Shown one piece after another: positions 30,692-43,266 of a stretch of 64,000 bases of DNA; the first letter of the stretch is position 1; the number at the start of each line of letters is the position of its first letter. Under the pieces are notes generated by a model that had not been told where the DNA came from, searched no databases, and saw only the letters and a program-made list of their open reading frames with translations. This stretch comes from Deltaproteobacteria bacterium (GTDB lineage: Bacteria > Myxococcota_A > UBA796 > SXON01): NCBI GenBank assembly GCA_014191855.1, contig BJHF01000013.1:21530-85529 (forward strand), written 5' to 3'. Made by a program: the position numbers and the translations under genes.

Positions 30692-31386
30692 CGCTCGATC
30701 CGGGCACGGCGATCGCGCTTTCGGTGAGCGTAGGCGCGGCGTCCACGGCCTTGGCGCTGCTCCCCGCGACGGCGATTGCCTGGGTGCTTGCCCGCCGAGA
30801 ATTCCGCGGGAAAGCCGTGCTCTCCGCGCTCGTGATGGCGCCTCTGGTCCTGCCCCCCGTCGTAACCGGCCTGCTGCTCCTCCGGTTGTTTGGCCGCGCA
30901 ACTCCGCTCGGCGGCGCGCTGGCGGCCCTCGGCCTCCCGGTCACCTTCTCCACGTTCGGCGCGGTCCTCGCGGCCGGAGTGGTCGGCTTCCCGCTCTTCG
31001 TCATCACGCTGCGAACGGCCTTCGAAGCGGTGGATCGCCGCTTCGAAGAGGTGTCGATGACCTTGGGGGTGCCGCCGCGACAAACCTTCTTCCGGGTCAC
31101 GCTCCCCCTCGCGCTCCCCGGCCTCTTCGCCGGGATCGTGCTGGCCTTTGCACGCGGCCTCGGCGAATTCGGCGCGACGACGATGCTGGCGGGCAACATC
31201 GAAGGCGAAACACGCACGATCGCCCTGGCCGTCTATGCGCTCCTCGACGCCCCGGATGGCGAGGCCCAAGCGCGCGTCCTGGTCGGCGCCAGCCTCGCCC
31301 TCTCCCTCGCCGCGCTCGCCGCGTTCGAAGCGCTCAATCGCTGGCAGCGCCGCCGCCTCGAGCTGGATGGCCATGCTCGATCTTGA
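30688..31386 (+). CDS. modB: Molybdate-type ABC transporter permease
   Basis: 'VLAFARGLGEFGATTMLAGNIEGETRTIALAVY' ModB signature; GTG start in GTGA overlap. Confidence 0.88.
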
Positions 31387-31984
31387 CCTCCACTTGCCGC
31401 TCGGCGCGAACACGCTGGCCGTTCGGCTCGCTTCCCCCGGCCCCGTCCTGGGGCTGCTGGGAGCATCGGGCGTCGGCAAAAGCACCTTGCTCCGGGTGAT
31501 CGCGGGGTTGGATCGCCGCGCGGTCGGCACCGTTTCGGCGCTCGGCGAAGGCTGGCAGGGCCCCGGCGTGTTCCGCCCGCCGTGGGAACGAGGCATCGGC
31601 TGGGCGCCACAAGATGCGGCGTTGTTCCCTCACCTCAGCGTCCTGGACAACCTGTCGTTTGTTTCCGCTCGGGACGTCCACGAGATTGCGGCGCTCCTCC
31701 GCATCGAGCGGCTGCTCGGCCGCATGCCGAGGCTGTTGTCCGGTGGCGAGCGCCAGCGGGTGGCCGTCGGTCGGGCGCTCGCGTGCGCGCCGCGATTGCT
31801 GCTCCTCGACGAGCCCTTCGCCGCCCTTGACCACGCGTTGCGTGCGCAGGTCCGAGCCGACCTGGCCGCATGGTGCGGCAAGCGCGCGCTCCCGGCGGTG
31901 ATCGTCAGCCACGACGAAGCGGATCTGGACGCCTTCAACGCCCAGGTCTGGGTGGTGGAGGCCGACGGCGTGCGCCAACGGTGA
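31373..31984 (+). CDS. modC: ABC transporter ATP-binding protein, ModC-like, no TOBE domain
   Basis: 'LLGASGVGKSTLLRVIAGL', 'LSGGERQRVAVGRALACAPRLLLLDEP'; only about 204 aa. Start could be 31367. Confidence 0.85.
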   Translation: MLDLDLHLPLGANTLAVRLASPGPVLGLLGASGVGKSTLLRVIAGLDRRAVGTVSALGEGWQGPGVFRPPWERGIGWAPQDAALFPHLSVLDNLSFVSARDVHEIAALLRIERLLGRMPRLLSGGERQRVAVGRALACAPRLLLLDEPFAALDHALRAQVRADLAAWCGKRALPAVIVSHDEADLDAFNAQVWVVEADGVRQR

Positions 31985-31995
31985 AGCGAACGGCG

Positions 31996-32015
31996 GTGGG
32001 GCGCGCATGCCCCAC
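31996..32015 (+). terminator. Hairpin downstream of modC, candidate terminator
   Basis: Perfect 7-bp stem GTGGGGC-GCGCAT-GCCCCAC starting 12 nt after the modC stop; no U-tract. Confidence 0.35.
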
Positions 32016-32132
32016 TGGGGCACGCGTGACCGTGTGCCGGGTGGCCCCCCGATACCCCACTCGCGCTCAGCACAGGCCTCAAAGGCGATCTTTACGCGTG
32101 ATCCTCGCTGGCACGCATCGTGCGAAGGGCGG

Positions 32133-33722
32133 ATGATGCTCCTCGCTCTCCTCGCTTGCGCCCCCGAGACCACCGGCCCCGCAAATGCGTTCGTCGCCGC
32201 CGAGGCCCAGACCGGCGTGCCCATGGAGATCCTGCTCGCGATCGCCAAGGTTGAAACGGGCGTTCAAGCCGTGGAGGGGGCTGAGGAATTCCCCGGCCAG
32301 GACGTAAGCTATGGGGTGATGGGCCTGCGGGCCAGCCGCCTCGAAACCGCGTCCAAGCTCAGCGGCTACGACGTCGAGACCATCAAGCGAAGCTCCGACG
32401 CCAACGTGATGGCGGCCGCCACCCTGCTCGCGGCCTGGGCGGACGCCGCAGCGATCGACACCAACAACCTGAGCGCGTGGGCGCCGATGGTCGCCGATTA
32501 TTCGGGGATCGACGAGCAGGAGGGCCGCCGGGAGTACGTGTGGTACGAGGTGTACGGCGCGCTGGCGAAGGGGGTGGACGTGGAGGGCTACCGGAGCGAT
32601 GCGCGCAGCGACACGCCCGACTATCCGCCGCCGGCCCGAACCTCCTCCCGAACGGGCGACGGCTCGACGGTGTGGACACCCTCGCCCAACTACAACAGTC
32701 GGAGCGGCGCGGGCGTCGACTACGTGATCATCCACGCGTGCGAAGGGAGCTACTCCGGTTGTTGGAGCTGGCTCGCCAACTCAAGCTCGGGGGTGAGCTC
32801 CCACTACGTCGTGAACACGGATGGCAGCGAAGTGCGGCAGCTCGTCGACGAGGACAGCCGCGCGTGGCACATCTCCGCGTCGTATGACTGCAAATACAAC
32901 AGTAGCAAGGAGTGTGGCATCAACGGCACGAGCATGAACACCATCTCGGTGGGCATCGAGCACGCCGGCTACACCTCGCAGACCTCCTGGGATGCCGGGT
33001 TGATCGCGCGTTCAGCGGAGATCGCCTGCGGCGTTACCCAAAGGCACGGCGTGCCGATTGACAGTTATCACCTCGTTGGCCACGGGCAGCTCCAGCCGTG
33101 GAACCGCAGCGACCCGGGAACGGGCTGGCCGTGGACGAGCTACCTCGATCAGGTGCGGACGGCGTGTGGTTCGTCGGGGAGCTCAGGGTCGAGTGGTTCG
33201 TCGGGCAGCTCTGGCAGCTCCGGGTCGAGCGGATCGTCCGGGTCGTCGGGATCCTCGGGATCCTCTGGATCAAGCGGTACTTCGGTCACAGCCTCCAGCT
33301 TCGTGATCGACAGCAACAACTCGGCCAACGACACGTCTGCGTACTACATCGACGTTTCAGACGAGTGGTGGTCCTCGACCAGCGCAAGCGGCTACTACAA
33401 CACCGGCTACTGGGTGGCGCCCACGGAGTCCGTATCCGATCCCGCCAGCTTCTATTTCAATACTGACACAAGCCGCTGCTACAACGTCGAGGCCTGGTGG
33501 ACCTCCGGGTCCGACCGTCCGCCGTCGGTCACGTTTGTGGGCTGGGACCAGAACGACGCCGAGGTCGGGCGCGCCACGGTGAACCAGCAGACCGGCGGGA
33601 AGCAGTGGAACAAGCTCGGGTCCTGGACGTTCCCGGCGGGCTGGAACCGCGTGATGTTGTCGCGGTGGACCACGAGCGGGTACTACACAATCGCGGATGC
33701 GGTGCGGTTGACGCCGTGCTGA
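32133..33722 (+). CDS. Lipoprotein N-acetylmuramoyl-L-alanine amidase (Amidase_2) with lysozyme-like N-terminus, SSG linker and golvesin/Xly-CBD-like C-terminus
   Basis: 'VDYVIIHACEGSYSGCWSWLAN', 'SSHYVVNTDGSEVRQLVDEDSRAWH', 'SVGIEHAGY', 'YHLVGHGQLQP'; C-term 'YYIDVSDEWWSSTSASGYYNTGYWVAP...YNVEAWWTSGSDRPPSVTF'. Confidence 0.85.
   Translation: MMLLALLACAPETTGPANAFVAAEAQTGVPMEILLAIAKVETGVQAVEGAEEFPGQDVSYGVMGLRASRLETASKLSGYDVETIKRSSDANVMAAATLLAAWADAAAIDTNNLSAWAPMVADYSGIDEQEGRREYVWYEVYGALAKGVDVEGYRSDARSDTPDYPPPARTSSRTGDGSTVWTPSPNYNSRSGAGVDYVIIHACEGSYSGCWSWLANSSSGVSSHYVVNTDGSEVRQLVDEDSRAWHISASYDCKYNSSKECGINGTSMNTISVGIEHAGYTSQTSWDAGLIARSAEIACGVTQRHGVPIDSYHLVGHGQLQPWNRSDPGTGWPWTSYLDQVRTACGSSGSSGSSGSSGSSGSSGSSGSSGSSGSSGSSGSSGTSVTASSFVIDSNNSANDTSAYYIDVSDEWWSSTSASGYYNTGYWVAPTESVSDPASFYFNTDTSRCYNVEAWWTSGSDRPPSVTFVGWDQNDAEVGRATVNQQTGGKQWNKLGSWTFPAGWNRVMLSRWTTSGYYTIADAVRLTPC
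33168..33278 (+). repeat. In-frame Ser-Ser-Gly linker repeat inside the amidase
   Basis: About 11-12 consecutive SSG units with mixed codons (tcgtcgggg, agctcaggg, ...). Confidence 0.9.
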
Positions 33723-33817
33723 TCGCGGCAGGGTAGGAGGTTCTGGGCGATGCCGTGGCTCGCCGCACTTCGCGGCCCGGTTTCGGGGCCAAGGGGCGCT
33801 GCCTGGCATCGCGCGCG

Positions 33818-34476
<659 letters not shown>

Positions 34477-34513
34477 CAGGTGTGGCATCCGGGAGGCCAC
34501 GTTAGGGCCTTTC

Positions 34514-35569
34514 GTGCGGACCGCTTCGTCACTCGCCACCTTCTTTTTCGTCGCGTGCCCCGCCCCTGCGCCCGCCCCAAACGAGCCGCCCGCCGCCACC
34601 TACCCCGAGCCCACCGGCACCCTCGTGTATGCCGTCGGTGACGGCCCAAAAGGCACGGCCACCCGCGCGCTCCCCCTCCCCGCCGGACAGCCAAGTCGCT
34701 TGGTTCTCCCCCACGGGTTCGCCTTTCCGGGCCCCGCCGACCCGATGGGCACACACGCCGTGATCGTCGCACTCGATGTCGACCCCGCAAGCCAGGCGTC
34801 GACCGAGCGCTTGCTGCTCGCGCCGCTCGACGCGACCTCCGTCGCCGAGCCCCTCGCCCTCGCCGGCGGAGCCGCCCTGGTCCGTAGCCCCGTCTGGAGC
34901 CCCGATGGCGCGTTCCTCGTGTTCGAGTCGAGCGCCAACAGCTTCCGCGACCTGTACCGCGTCGCCCGCAGCGGGGGCGAGGTCACCCGCCTGACCGACG
35001 CCCCCCACGGCAGCTTTGAGCCCGCGATCTCCCCAGATGGTCTCACGCTCGCGTTCGGCTCCAGTCGCGACGGGAACGCGGAGGTCTACACCCAGCCGCT
35101 CGCCGGGGGCCTCGCCCGCCGCCTCACCGACAACGTCGCCGACGACCGCGCCCCCGACTGGCGTCCCGACGGCGCTCGACTGGCCTGGCTGGCCACCCGC
35201 GATGGCCACGCCCGCGTGTGGACCATGGCGCCCGACGGCACCGACGCCGCCCCGCTCCGCGAAGGCACCACCGAGGACCTCCACTTCGCCTGGTCCCCCG
35301 ACGGGCGCTTCCTCGCGGTCGCCACCCAGACGGCGCCTGACGACGTGGATCTTGTCGTGTACGACGCCGTTCGGGGTCTGCAGATCGGCGCCTTCACCGG
35401 CCCCGACATCACCGAACAACCGGCCTGGTCCCCCGACTCCCGCTGGTTGGCGTTCTTCGCCACCCATGACGGCAACGCCGATCTCTACATCGCCCACCCC
35501 GACGGCACCGAAGTGCGGCGCCTCACCTCCGACCCCAAGCCGGAGTGGCTGCCGCGGTGGGTACCGTAG
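34514..35569 (+). CDS. TolB/WD40-like beta-propeller putative lipoprotein
   Basis: Repeats 'PVWSPDGAFLVFESS...LYRVARSGGEVTRLTD', 'PAISPDGLTLAFGSSRDGNAEVYTQPL', 'PAWSPDSRWLAFFATHDGNADLYIAHPDG'; 'FFFVACP' lipobox-like. Confidence 0.82.
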   Translation: MRTASSLATFFFVACPAPAPAPNEPPAATYPEPTGTLVYAVGDGPKGTATRALPLPAGQPSRLVLPHGFAFPGPADPMGTHAVIVALDVDPASQASTERLLLAPLDATSVAEPLALAGGAALVRSPVWSPDGAFLVFESSANSFRDLYRVARSGGEVTRLTDAPHGSFEPAISPDGLTLAFGSSRDGNAEVYTQPLAGGLARRLTDNVADDRAPDWRPDGARLAWLATRDGHARVWTMAPDGTDAAPLREGTTEDLHFAWSPDGRFLAVATQTAPDDVDLVVYDAVRGLQIGAFTGPDITEQPAWSPDSRWLAFFATHDGNADLYIAHPDGTEVRRLTSDPKPEWLPRWVP

Positions 35570-35610
35570 GCGCTGGCCCCGCACCGCCCCCCTGTGGTAC
35601 CCTCCCGCGC

Positions 35611-37341
35611 ATGTCGCTCCTCCTCCTCGCGCTCTTGTCTGCCTGCCCCGCCGATCCCACCGTTGACCTCGAGAAGGACGGCGACGACGACCGGTACCCC
35701 GCCTCCGAAGACTGCGATGACGGGAACGCCGCGGTTTTCCCCGGCGCTTCCGAGATCTGCGACGGCGTGGACAACAACTGCGACGACGTGATCGACGAGG
35801 GCGTGGAGGAGGTGCAGTACACCGACGCGGACGGGGATAATTATGGCGATCCGAACGCCCCGATCGCGACGTGCGGCGAGACCATCGCTGGCGTCGTGCA
35901 CAATGACTCCGACTGCGACGACACCAACGCGACCGTGAACCCGATGGGGGACGAGACCCTGGCGCTGTGCGACGATCTCGACAACGATTGCGACGGCCTC
36001 ACCGACGGCGGCCTCCGTGTGCCCGCCGACCACGCGCTGCCCTCCTTCGCGGTCGGCGCCGCTCGCGACGGGGAGGTGGTGTGTGTGGCTGCCGGCACGT
36101 ATGTCGACAATATCGACTTCGGTGGTGACGATGTTTGGCTCATGGGGGTGGCGGGTGCCGAGGCGACGATCCTCCAGGGCGCGGGCGACCAGGGCCCGGT
36201 CGTGAGCTTTGACACTCGCGAATCCTCCGATGCCCGTCTGTCGGGATTCACCATCACCGGCGGCGACGACGCGAGCGGCGCGGGCATCTACATCCGGGGC
36301 GCGGACCCCACCCTTGAGGACCTGATCGTGACTGGCAATAGCTGCCAGAACGCCGACGGTGCCTGCTACGGCACCGGCGTGTACGCGGAGGACAGCGAGT
36401 TCGCCATGTCCAACGTGGTCATCTCCGAAAACACCCAGATGTCCACCTACAGCTACTACCCCTACAACTATGGCGCAGGGTTGGCGCTGGTGCGCTCGTC
36501 GCCGACCTTGAGCAACATCACCATCGCGGACAATGAGGTCGATTTTCCGTCGAACAGCTACTACGGCGCGGCGGCCGGAGCCGGCATGTACGTGAACGGG
36601 GGCGATCTCGATGCCGCCAACATCGTGATCTCGGGGAACGTCATCCACAAGAACGGCACCGGGTACGCCTACGGGGTGGGGTTGTACCTCTACAACTCCA
36701 AGGGCTGGTACGAGAACATCGCGATCGTGGACAACTCCTCGAACGCCTACGCGGTGTACGGCGGCGGGCTCGACGCGGCGGAGTACGCCTCCCCGGTGTT
36801 CCAGAACGTCGTGATCGCCAACAACGTCGCTGGCGGCGATGAGACCTACGCCGCCTATGGCGGCGGCGTGTTCTTCACCTACGACTCTGCGTACATCGAG
36901 CAGGCAGATATCGTTGGCAACACCGTCGTCGCGACGACGGGCGGCGGCGGCGGCGGGATCTACGGGTATTACTACGCCGCTCCCACCCTCGTGAACACGA
37001 GCGTCTGGAACAACGCGGCGCTGATCACCGGCGTGGCCTGGGGCGGCGCGGTGATGTTCGACCCGAGCTACCCTGCGAGCTCGATGACGTTCTCCTACTC
37101 AAGCCTGTCGGCCAACGGAGACAACCCCTACCAATACACGACCACGCCGGTCGGCACGAACGACAACATCGAGGGCACGCCCGCCTACACCGACGTGTCG
37201 AGCCCGTCGGCGTTGGACTGGGATCTCACCCTCGGCGCCGGCTCGGATCTGCGCAACGCGGGGGATCCCGAGATCGACGACGCGGACGGCTCCCGGAGCG
37301 ACATCGGCTCTCGCGGCGGATCGAGCGGCGACGCCTGGTAG
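35611..37341 (+). CDS. Lipoprotein with MopE-type metal-binding motifs and right-handed beta-helix
   Basis: 'EDCDDGNAAVFPGASEICDGVDNNCDDVIDEG' and 'SDCDDTNATVNPMGDETLALCDDLDNDCDG'; long Asn/Gly-rich beta-helix repeats. Confidence 0.85.
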   Translation: MSLLLLALLSACPADPTVDLEKDGDDDRYPASEDCDDGNAAVFPGASEICDGVDNNCDDVIDEGVEEVQYTDADGDNYGDPNAPIATCGETIAGVVHNDSDCDDTNATVNPMGDETLALCDDLDNDCDGLTDGGLRVPADHALPSFAVGAARDGEVVCVAAGTYVDNIDFGGDDVWLMGVAGAEATILQGAGDQGPVVSFDTRESSDARLSGFTITGGDDASGAGIYIRGADPTLEDLIVTGNSCQNADGACYGTGVYAEDSEFAMSNVVISENTQMSTYSYYPYNYGAGLALVRSSPTLSNITIADNEVDFPSNSYYGAAAGAGMYVNGGDLDAANIVISGNVIHKNGTGYAYGVGLYLYNSKGWYENIAIVDNSSNAYAVYGGGLDAAEYASPVFQNVVIANNVAGGDETYAAYGGGVFFTYDSAYIEQADIVGNTVVATTGGGGGGIYGYYYAAPTLVNTSVWNNAALITGVAWGGAVMFDPSYPASSMTFSYSSLSANGDNPYQYTTTPVGTNDNIEGTPAYTDVSSPSALDWDLTLGAGSDLRNAGDPEIDDADGSRSDIGSRGGSSGDAW

Positions 37342-37345
37342 GTCG

Positions 37346-39755
<2,410 letters not shown>

Positions 39756-39817
39756 GCGGCGGCTGGGCGAGGGCGCCCGGGGGGGCGGGGGAAATGCCCC
39801 GGCTCGGGGGGCACACC

Positions 39818-39836
39818 GGCGGAGCGCGGCTCCGCC
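39818..39836. terminator. Hairpin between convergent genes, candidate bidirectional terminator
   Basis: Perfect 8-bp stem GGCGGAGC-GCG-GCTCCGCC in the intergenic gap; no T-tract. Confidence 0.35.
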
Positions 39837-40139
39837 AGGCAACGCCCCCGCGCTGTGCGATTGAGCCGTCGCAGCAAGCCTCGTTCGGGGTCTCGGGGCC
39901 GCCACCGGTTCCGGATGCAGCCTGGCCGTGGTCCTGTGCTGTGAAGGGCGGGTGACGGTACAGGCCGGCGGCGCCGAGCGGAGTCCCCGACGCGAGCGCG
40001 CCGGCGGACTGTGCCGGCAGGCCCCGGCGCCAACCTTGGTTTTGGCCGCGGCGTGCACGGCTCATGCTGGTCCACCCCGAGGCCCCCGCCGCGACGGCGC
40101 CGCGTCTGGCACGGCGATCTCGTACCGGCGCAATCCGTT

Positions 40140-40835
40140 TCAGGCCAAAAGAGCCCGGGTTTGCGCCATCACGTTCTCCGTGACCGCATCCCCGTGCGCC
40201 GGGTACACCACCGTGGCGGGCGCGGCCTCTACCGCAGCCGCCACCGAGGCCTTGAACGCCTTGGCGTCCTTCACGTAGATGAACGCTGGTACCTTGTTGT
40301 ACCGATAGCCCCCCGTGCCGCCGAACAGCCCCATCACGAAGCGGGGAATCGCCGACAAGTCCTCGTCTGTCGTGTTCGACAGGATGTCGCCCGTGAACCA
40401 CACGGTGTCGGCGCCCGTCGTGGCGCGCACGAAAAGATCGGGCGCTTTCATCCCCGCAGGCTCAACGATCCCGACGGCGCTCGGCAGCTTCGCGATCAGC
40501 TCCGAGACCGGCCGAAACGGTACCGCCGCGCACTTGGAGGCCAGCCGCTTGAGCCCCGACTCCGGTGCATAGCTCACCGCGTTCGGGAACCGAGCCCGCC
40601 AGGCCGCCTGCCCCAGGTGGTGGAACGCGTTGGGCGCCACCAGGGCGCTCACGCCCCCGTCGTTCGCAAGTACCTCCAGCACCTCCGCTGGCGAAGCAGA
40701 GGAGGGGCTCACAACCATCCACGTTCCGTCGTCGAGGCGCACGGCCATGGTGTTGGCCGTTCCCGGGCCAAAACTGTACTTCAGGCCGCGAACGTTGTGA
40801 TCGGAGGTGAGCGAGTGCCAAGCCTGGAGGGGCAT
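40140..40835 (-). CDS. DUF4336/metallo-beta-lactamase-fold-like hydrolase
   Basis: 'MAVRLDDGTWMVVSPSSASPAEVLEVLAND', 'VAPNAFHHLGQAAWRARFPNA', 'TVWFTGDILSN', 'VVYPAHGDAVTE'. Start at internal ATG. Confidence 0.65.
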   Translation of the reverse strand: MPLQAWHSLTSDHNVRGLKYSFGPGTANTMAVRLDDGTWMVVSPSSASPAEVLEVLANDGGVSALVAPNAFHHLGQAAWRARFPNAVSYAPESGLKRLASKCAAVPFRPVSELIAKLPSAVGIVEPAGMKAPDLFVRATTGADTVWFTGDILSNTTDEDLSAIPRFVMGLFGGTGGYRYNKVPAFIYVKDAKAFKASVAAAVEAAPATVVYPAHGDAVTENVMAQTRALLA

Positions 40836-40884
40836 GTTGAGTCCGGGGGGCGAGCACTTTAGCACACCCGCGCTCCCCGGGCCG

Positions 40885-43191
40885 CTACTCGGGCTTGGTA
40901 AACACCTGCTTCCCCGTGAGGTACTGCAGCAGCGCGATGGACATGAGCGAGTTCTGCGGGTCGGTACCATCCGAGCCTCCCGAGCCGCCGCCGATGTACA
41001 CATCCGGGATGAGCTTCAGCTTGTTCGAGGCGATCTTCTCCACCACCTGGATCTGACCGAACACCTCGTTGCCCATCGCGTTCACTTGCAACTTGTAGGA
41101 CTCGGCGGTGGACTTGCCCTGCTCGAGGATGACGAGCGCTTCGGCGAGACCCTTCTTTTCGATGGCCTCCGCATCCGCCAGCGCGTTGACCCGCGTGGCT
41201 TCGGCCTGCGCGCCTGCGGTTACCTTCGTGGCCTTCGACGAGCCTTCTGCCCGTAGTTCGACCGCGCGCGAATCGCCCATCGACCGCTCGATCTCGGCGT
41301 TCGCGAGGTTCTTCGCGATCTCGACTCCTCGCTCCGACTCGACGACCTTCGGCTGCATGTTCGCCTGCGCCGTGGCGTTCTCCAGCATCTTACGCTCTTC
41401 CTGCGCCTGGCGCTGCGTGGCGTAGGTGATGCGCTCCTGCTCGGCGATTTGGCGGTCCGTGACCGTGCGGGTGAGCTCCGTCGGCAGCACCACGTCGGCG
41501 ATCATCGTGTCCTTGGACTCGATGTGGTGCACACGCAGCACGCTTTGCAGGTGCTGTTTGGCCTGGGCCTGCAATTCCGCGCGCTTCGTGTAGAGGTCCA
41601 GTGCCTTCACCGACTGGGCGGAGTTCCGGAAATGCGAGGAGATGGCGGGCTCGAGGACCTGCGAGATCATGTTGTCGACCGACCCGAGGTTGGAGACCAC
41701 CTTCGGCGCATCGGCCATCGCGATGTGGATGATGACGCTGACGTCCATGCTCACGTTGAACGCATCCGCCGTGCGCAGCGTGATGGTCTTGAGCTCGGAG
41801 TCCAGCTTGTGGGCGCTGTTCTGCGAGTCGGCCCAATTCAGCAGGATCTGGGTGGTGGGCACCTTGTCCACCTTGCATACCTTGGTGTTCATCGGGTGCT
41901 TGCCGGGCCCGAGCGGCTCGGCCCAGATTCCGCGTTTTCCATTCTTGACGATCTTGGCGTTCACGTTGGAGTCCGTCGTGTCGTCCCCCTCCTCGCCAAC
42001 GTAGCTGGTTACGACGCCACACTCGCCGATCTTGACCTCCACCATCTGCACCTGTTCGATGGTGGCAAACCAGGGGTTGATCGCGTAGTTGCCGGCGCGA
42101 AGCACCGGGATTTGGAGCCCCTTCTGCCCGCCCGCGGCAAGGAACGCCGCCGCATTCTGGAAGTTGTTGTGAACATCCAAGGCCAGCTCTTCAGCGGCGA
42201 TCTTGTTGGCCTCGATGATCGGCTTGCCTTCCTGCACCGTTACGATGCCTACGCAATCGGCGGTGATGTTGGTCCACGGCACGACGGCCTTGATCACGAA
42301 CAGCAACGTGTTGATCCGGTAGGCGCCGGGCATCAGCACGTCGAGCTGGTGCCCCTTCTGGCCGCCGTTCTGGATGAACGCGTGCCCGTTCTCGAAGTTG
42401 GAGTGCCCTTCGATCTTGCGGCTGAGCAGGCTGCCTTCCATGATCCGGCCGCCGTCCATCGCCGTGATGAGGCCGATGTGCCCGTTGGGGATCACGGTGA
42501 CCGGGCGGTTCTCAACGCGAAACAGCGCCGTATTGATGCGGTAACTTCCGGGGGGCAACACGCGTACCTGGGGGCCCTTCTGCCCGCCGTTGCGTAGGAA
42601 CGCGTCGGCATCCTGGAACGCATCGCACTCGACGGGATCGGCGAAGATCCGGCCCACCACACAGGGCTGACCGCCCACGGCCTCAACGAGGCCGATCTGT
42701 GTTTCGCTGATCAACACCGCGTCCTCGATCTTGACCGTGAACAGGTGCGGGTTGATCTGGTATTCGCCCGGGGGAAGGATGGAGAGCTGCGGCCCCTTCT
42801 CGCCGCCGTTACGGATGAAGGCTTCGCCATCCTGGAAGATGTTGCAGTCCACCGTCCTGGCGAAAAACTGCCCGGGAGGGATCGGCAGGCCCGTGATCGC
42901 CTGCACGATGCCGATCTGCGACTCGCTGATCGAGAAGAACTTGTGCTTCTCCACCTTGTAGATGAACGGGATGAAGAAGTGCACGCCCGGGCCGAGGGTG
43001 CGCGCTTGCAGGCCGACTTCGTCGCTCAGCGCGATCGTACGGCCGTCGGCCATGGTCTTGCCGAACCAACGCCGCTCGATCGTGATGAACTGGGAGCCGC
43101 CGGCGATGGCGACGCTCTGATACACGAGCACGAAGATCGCGAGCAGCACTGTGAGGACCGCCACGTTCGCGAGCACGAATTCCATCATCAT
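40885..43191 (-). CDS. SPFH/Band-7 (flotillin-like) protein with N-terminal TM and 4-5 internal repeats
   Basis: N-terminal TM; repeats 'NGG(E/Q)KGPQ...LPPGxYxINxxLFxV'; SPFH core and long helical 'AQAEATRVNALADAEAIEKKGLAEALVILEQGKSTAESYK'. Confidence 0.85.
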   Translation of the reverse strand: MMMEFVLANVAVLTVLLAIFVLVYQSVAIAGGSQFITIERRWFGKTMADGRTIALSDEVGLQARTLGPGVHFFIPFIYKVEKHKFFSISESQIGIVQAITGLPIPPGQFFARTVDCNIFQDGEAFIRNGGEKGPQLSILPPGEYQINPHLFTVKIEDAVLISETQIGLVEAVGGQPCVVGRIFADPVECDAFQDADAFLRNGGQKGPQVRVLPPGSYRINTALFRVENRPVTVIPNGHIGLITAMDGGRIMEGSLLSRKIEGHSNFENGHAFIQNGGQKGHQLDVLMPGAYRINTLLFVIKAVVPWTNITADCVGIVTVQEGKPIIEANKIAAEELALDVHNNFQNAAAFLAAGGQKGLQIPVLRAGNYAINPWFATIEQVQMVEVKIGECGVVTSYVGEEGDDTTDSNVNAKIVKNGKRGIWAEPLGPGKHPMNTKVCKVDKVPTTQILLNWADSQNSAHKLDSELKTITLRTADAFNVSMDVSVIIHIAMADAPKVVSNLGSVDNMISQVLEPAISSHFRNSAQSVKALDLYTKRAELQAQAKQHLQSVLRVHHIESKDTMIADVVLPTELTRTVTDRQIAEQERITYATQRQAQEERKMLENATAQANMQPKVVESERGVEIAKNLANAEIERSMGDSRAVELRAEGSSKATKVTAGAQAEATRVNALADAEAIEKKGLAEALVILEQGKSTAESYKLQVNAMGNEVFGQIQVVEKIASNKLKLIPDVYIGGGSGGSDGTDPQNSLMSIALLQYLTGKQVFTKPE

Positions 43192-43266
43192 CGATGCGCC
43201 TGGGGAAAGCGCGGGCAGCTTAGCCCGTTTGCCGGTACGGGGGTACCGGGATCCCGGGCGCCGCCG

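Noticed and set aside
31985-32132. Possible molybdenum-cofactor riboswitch after modBC
   Set aside because: It lies downstream of modC and is explained by a simple 7-bp hairpin; no complex conserved fold recognisable by eye.
33168-33278. Short tandem repeats considered as a possible CRISPR or VNTR locus
   Set aside because: In-frame SSG codon repeat within an amidase; no spacers.
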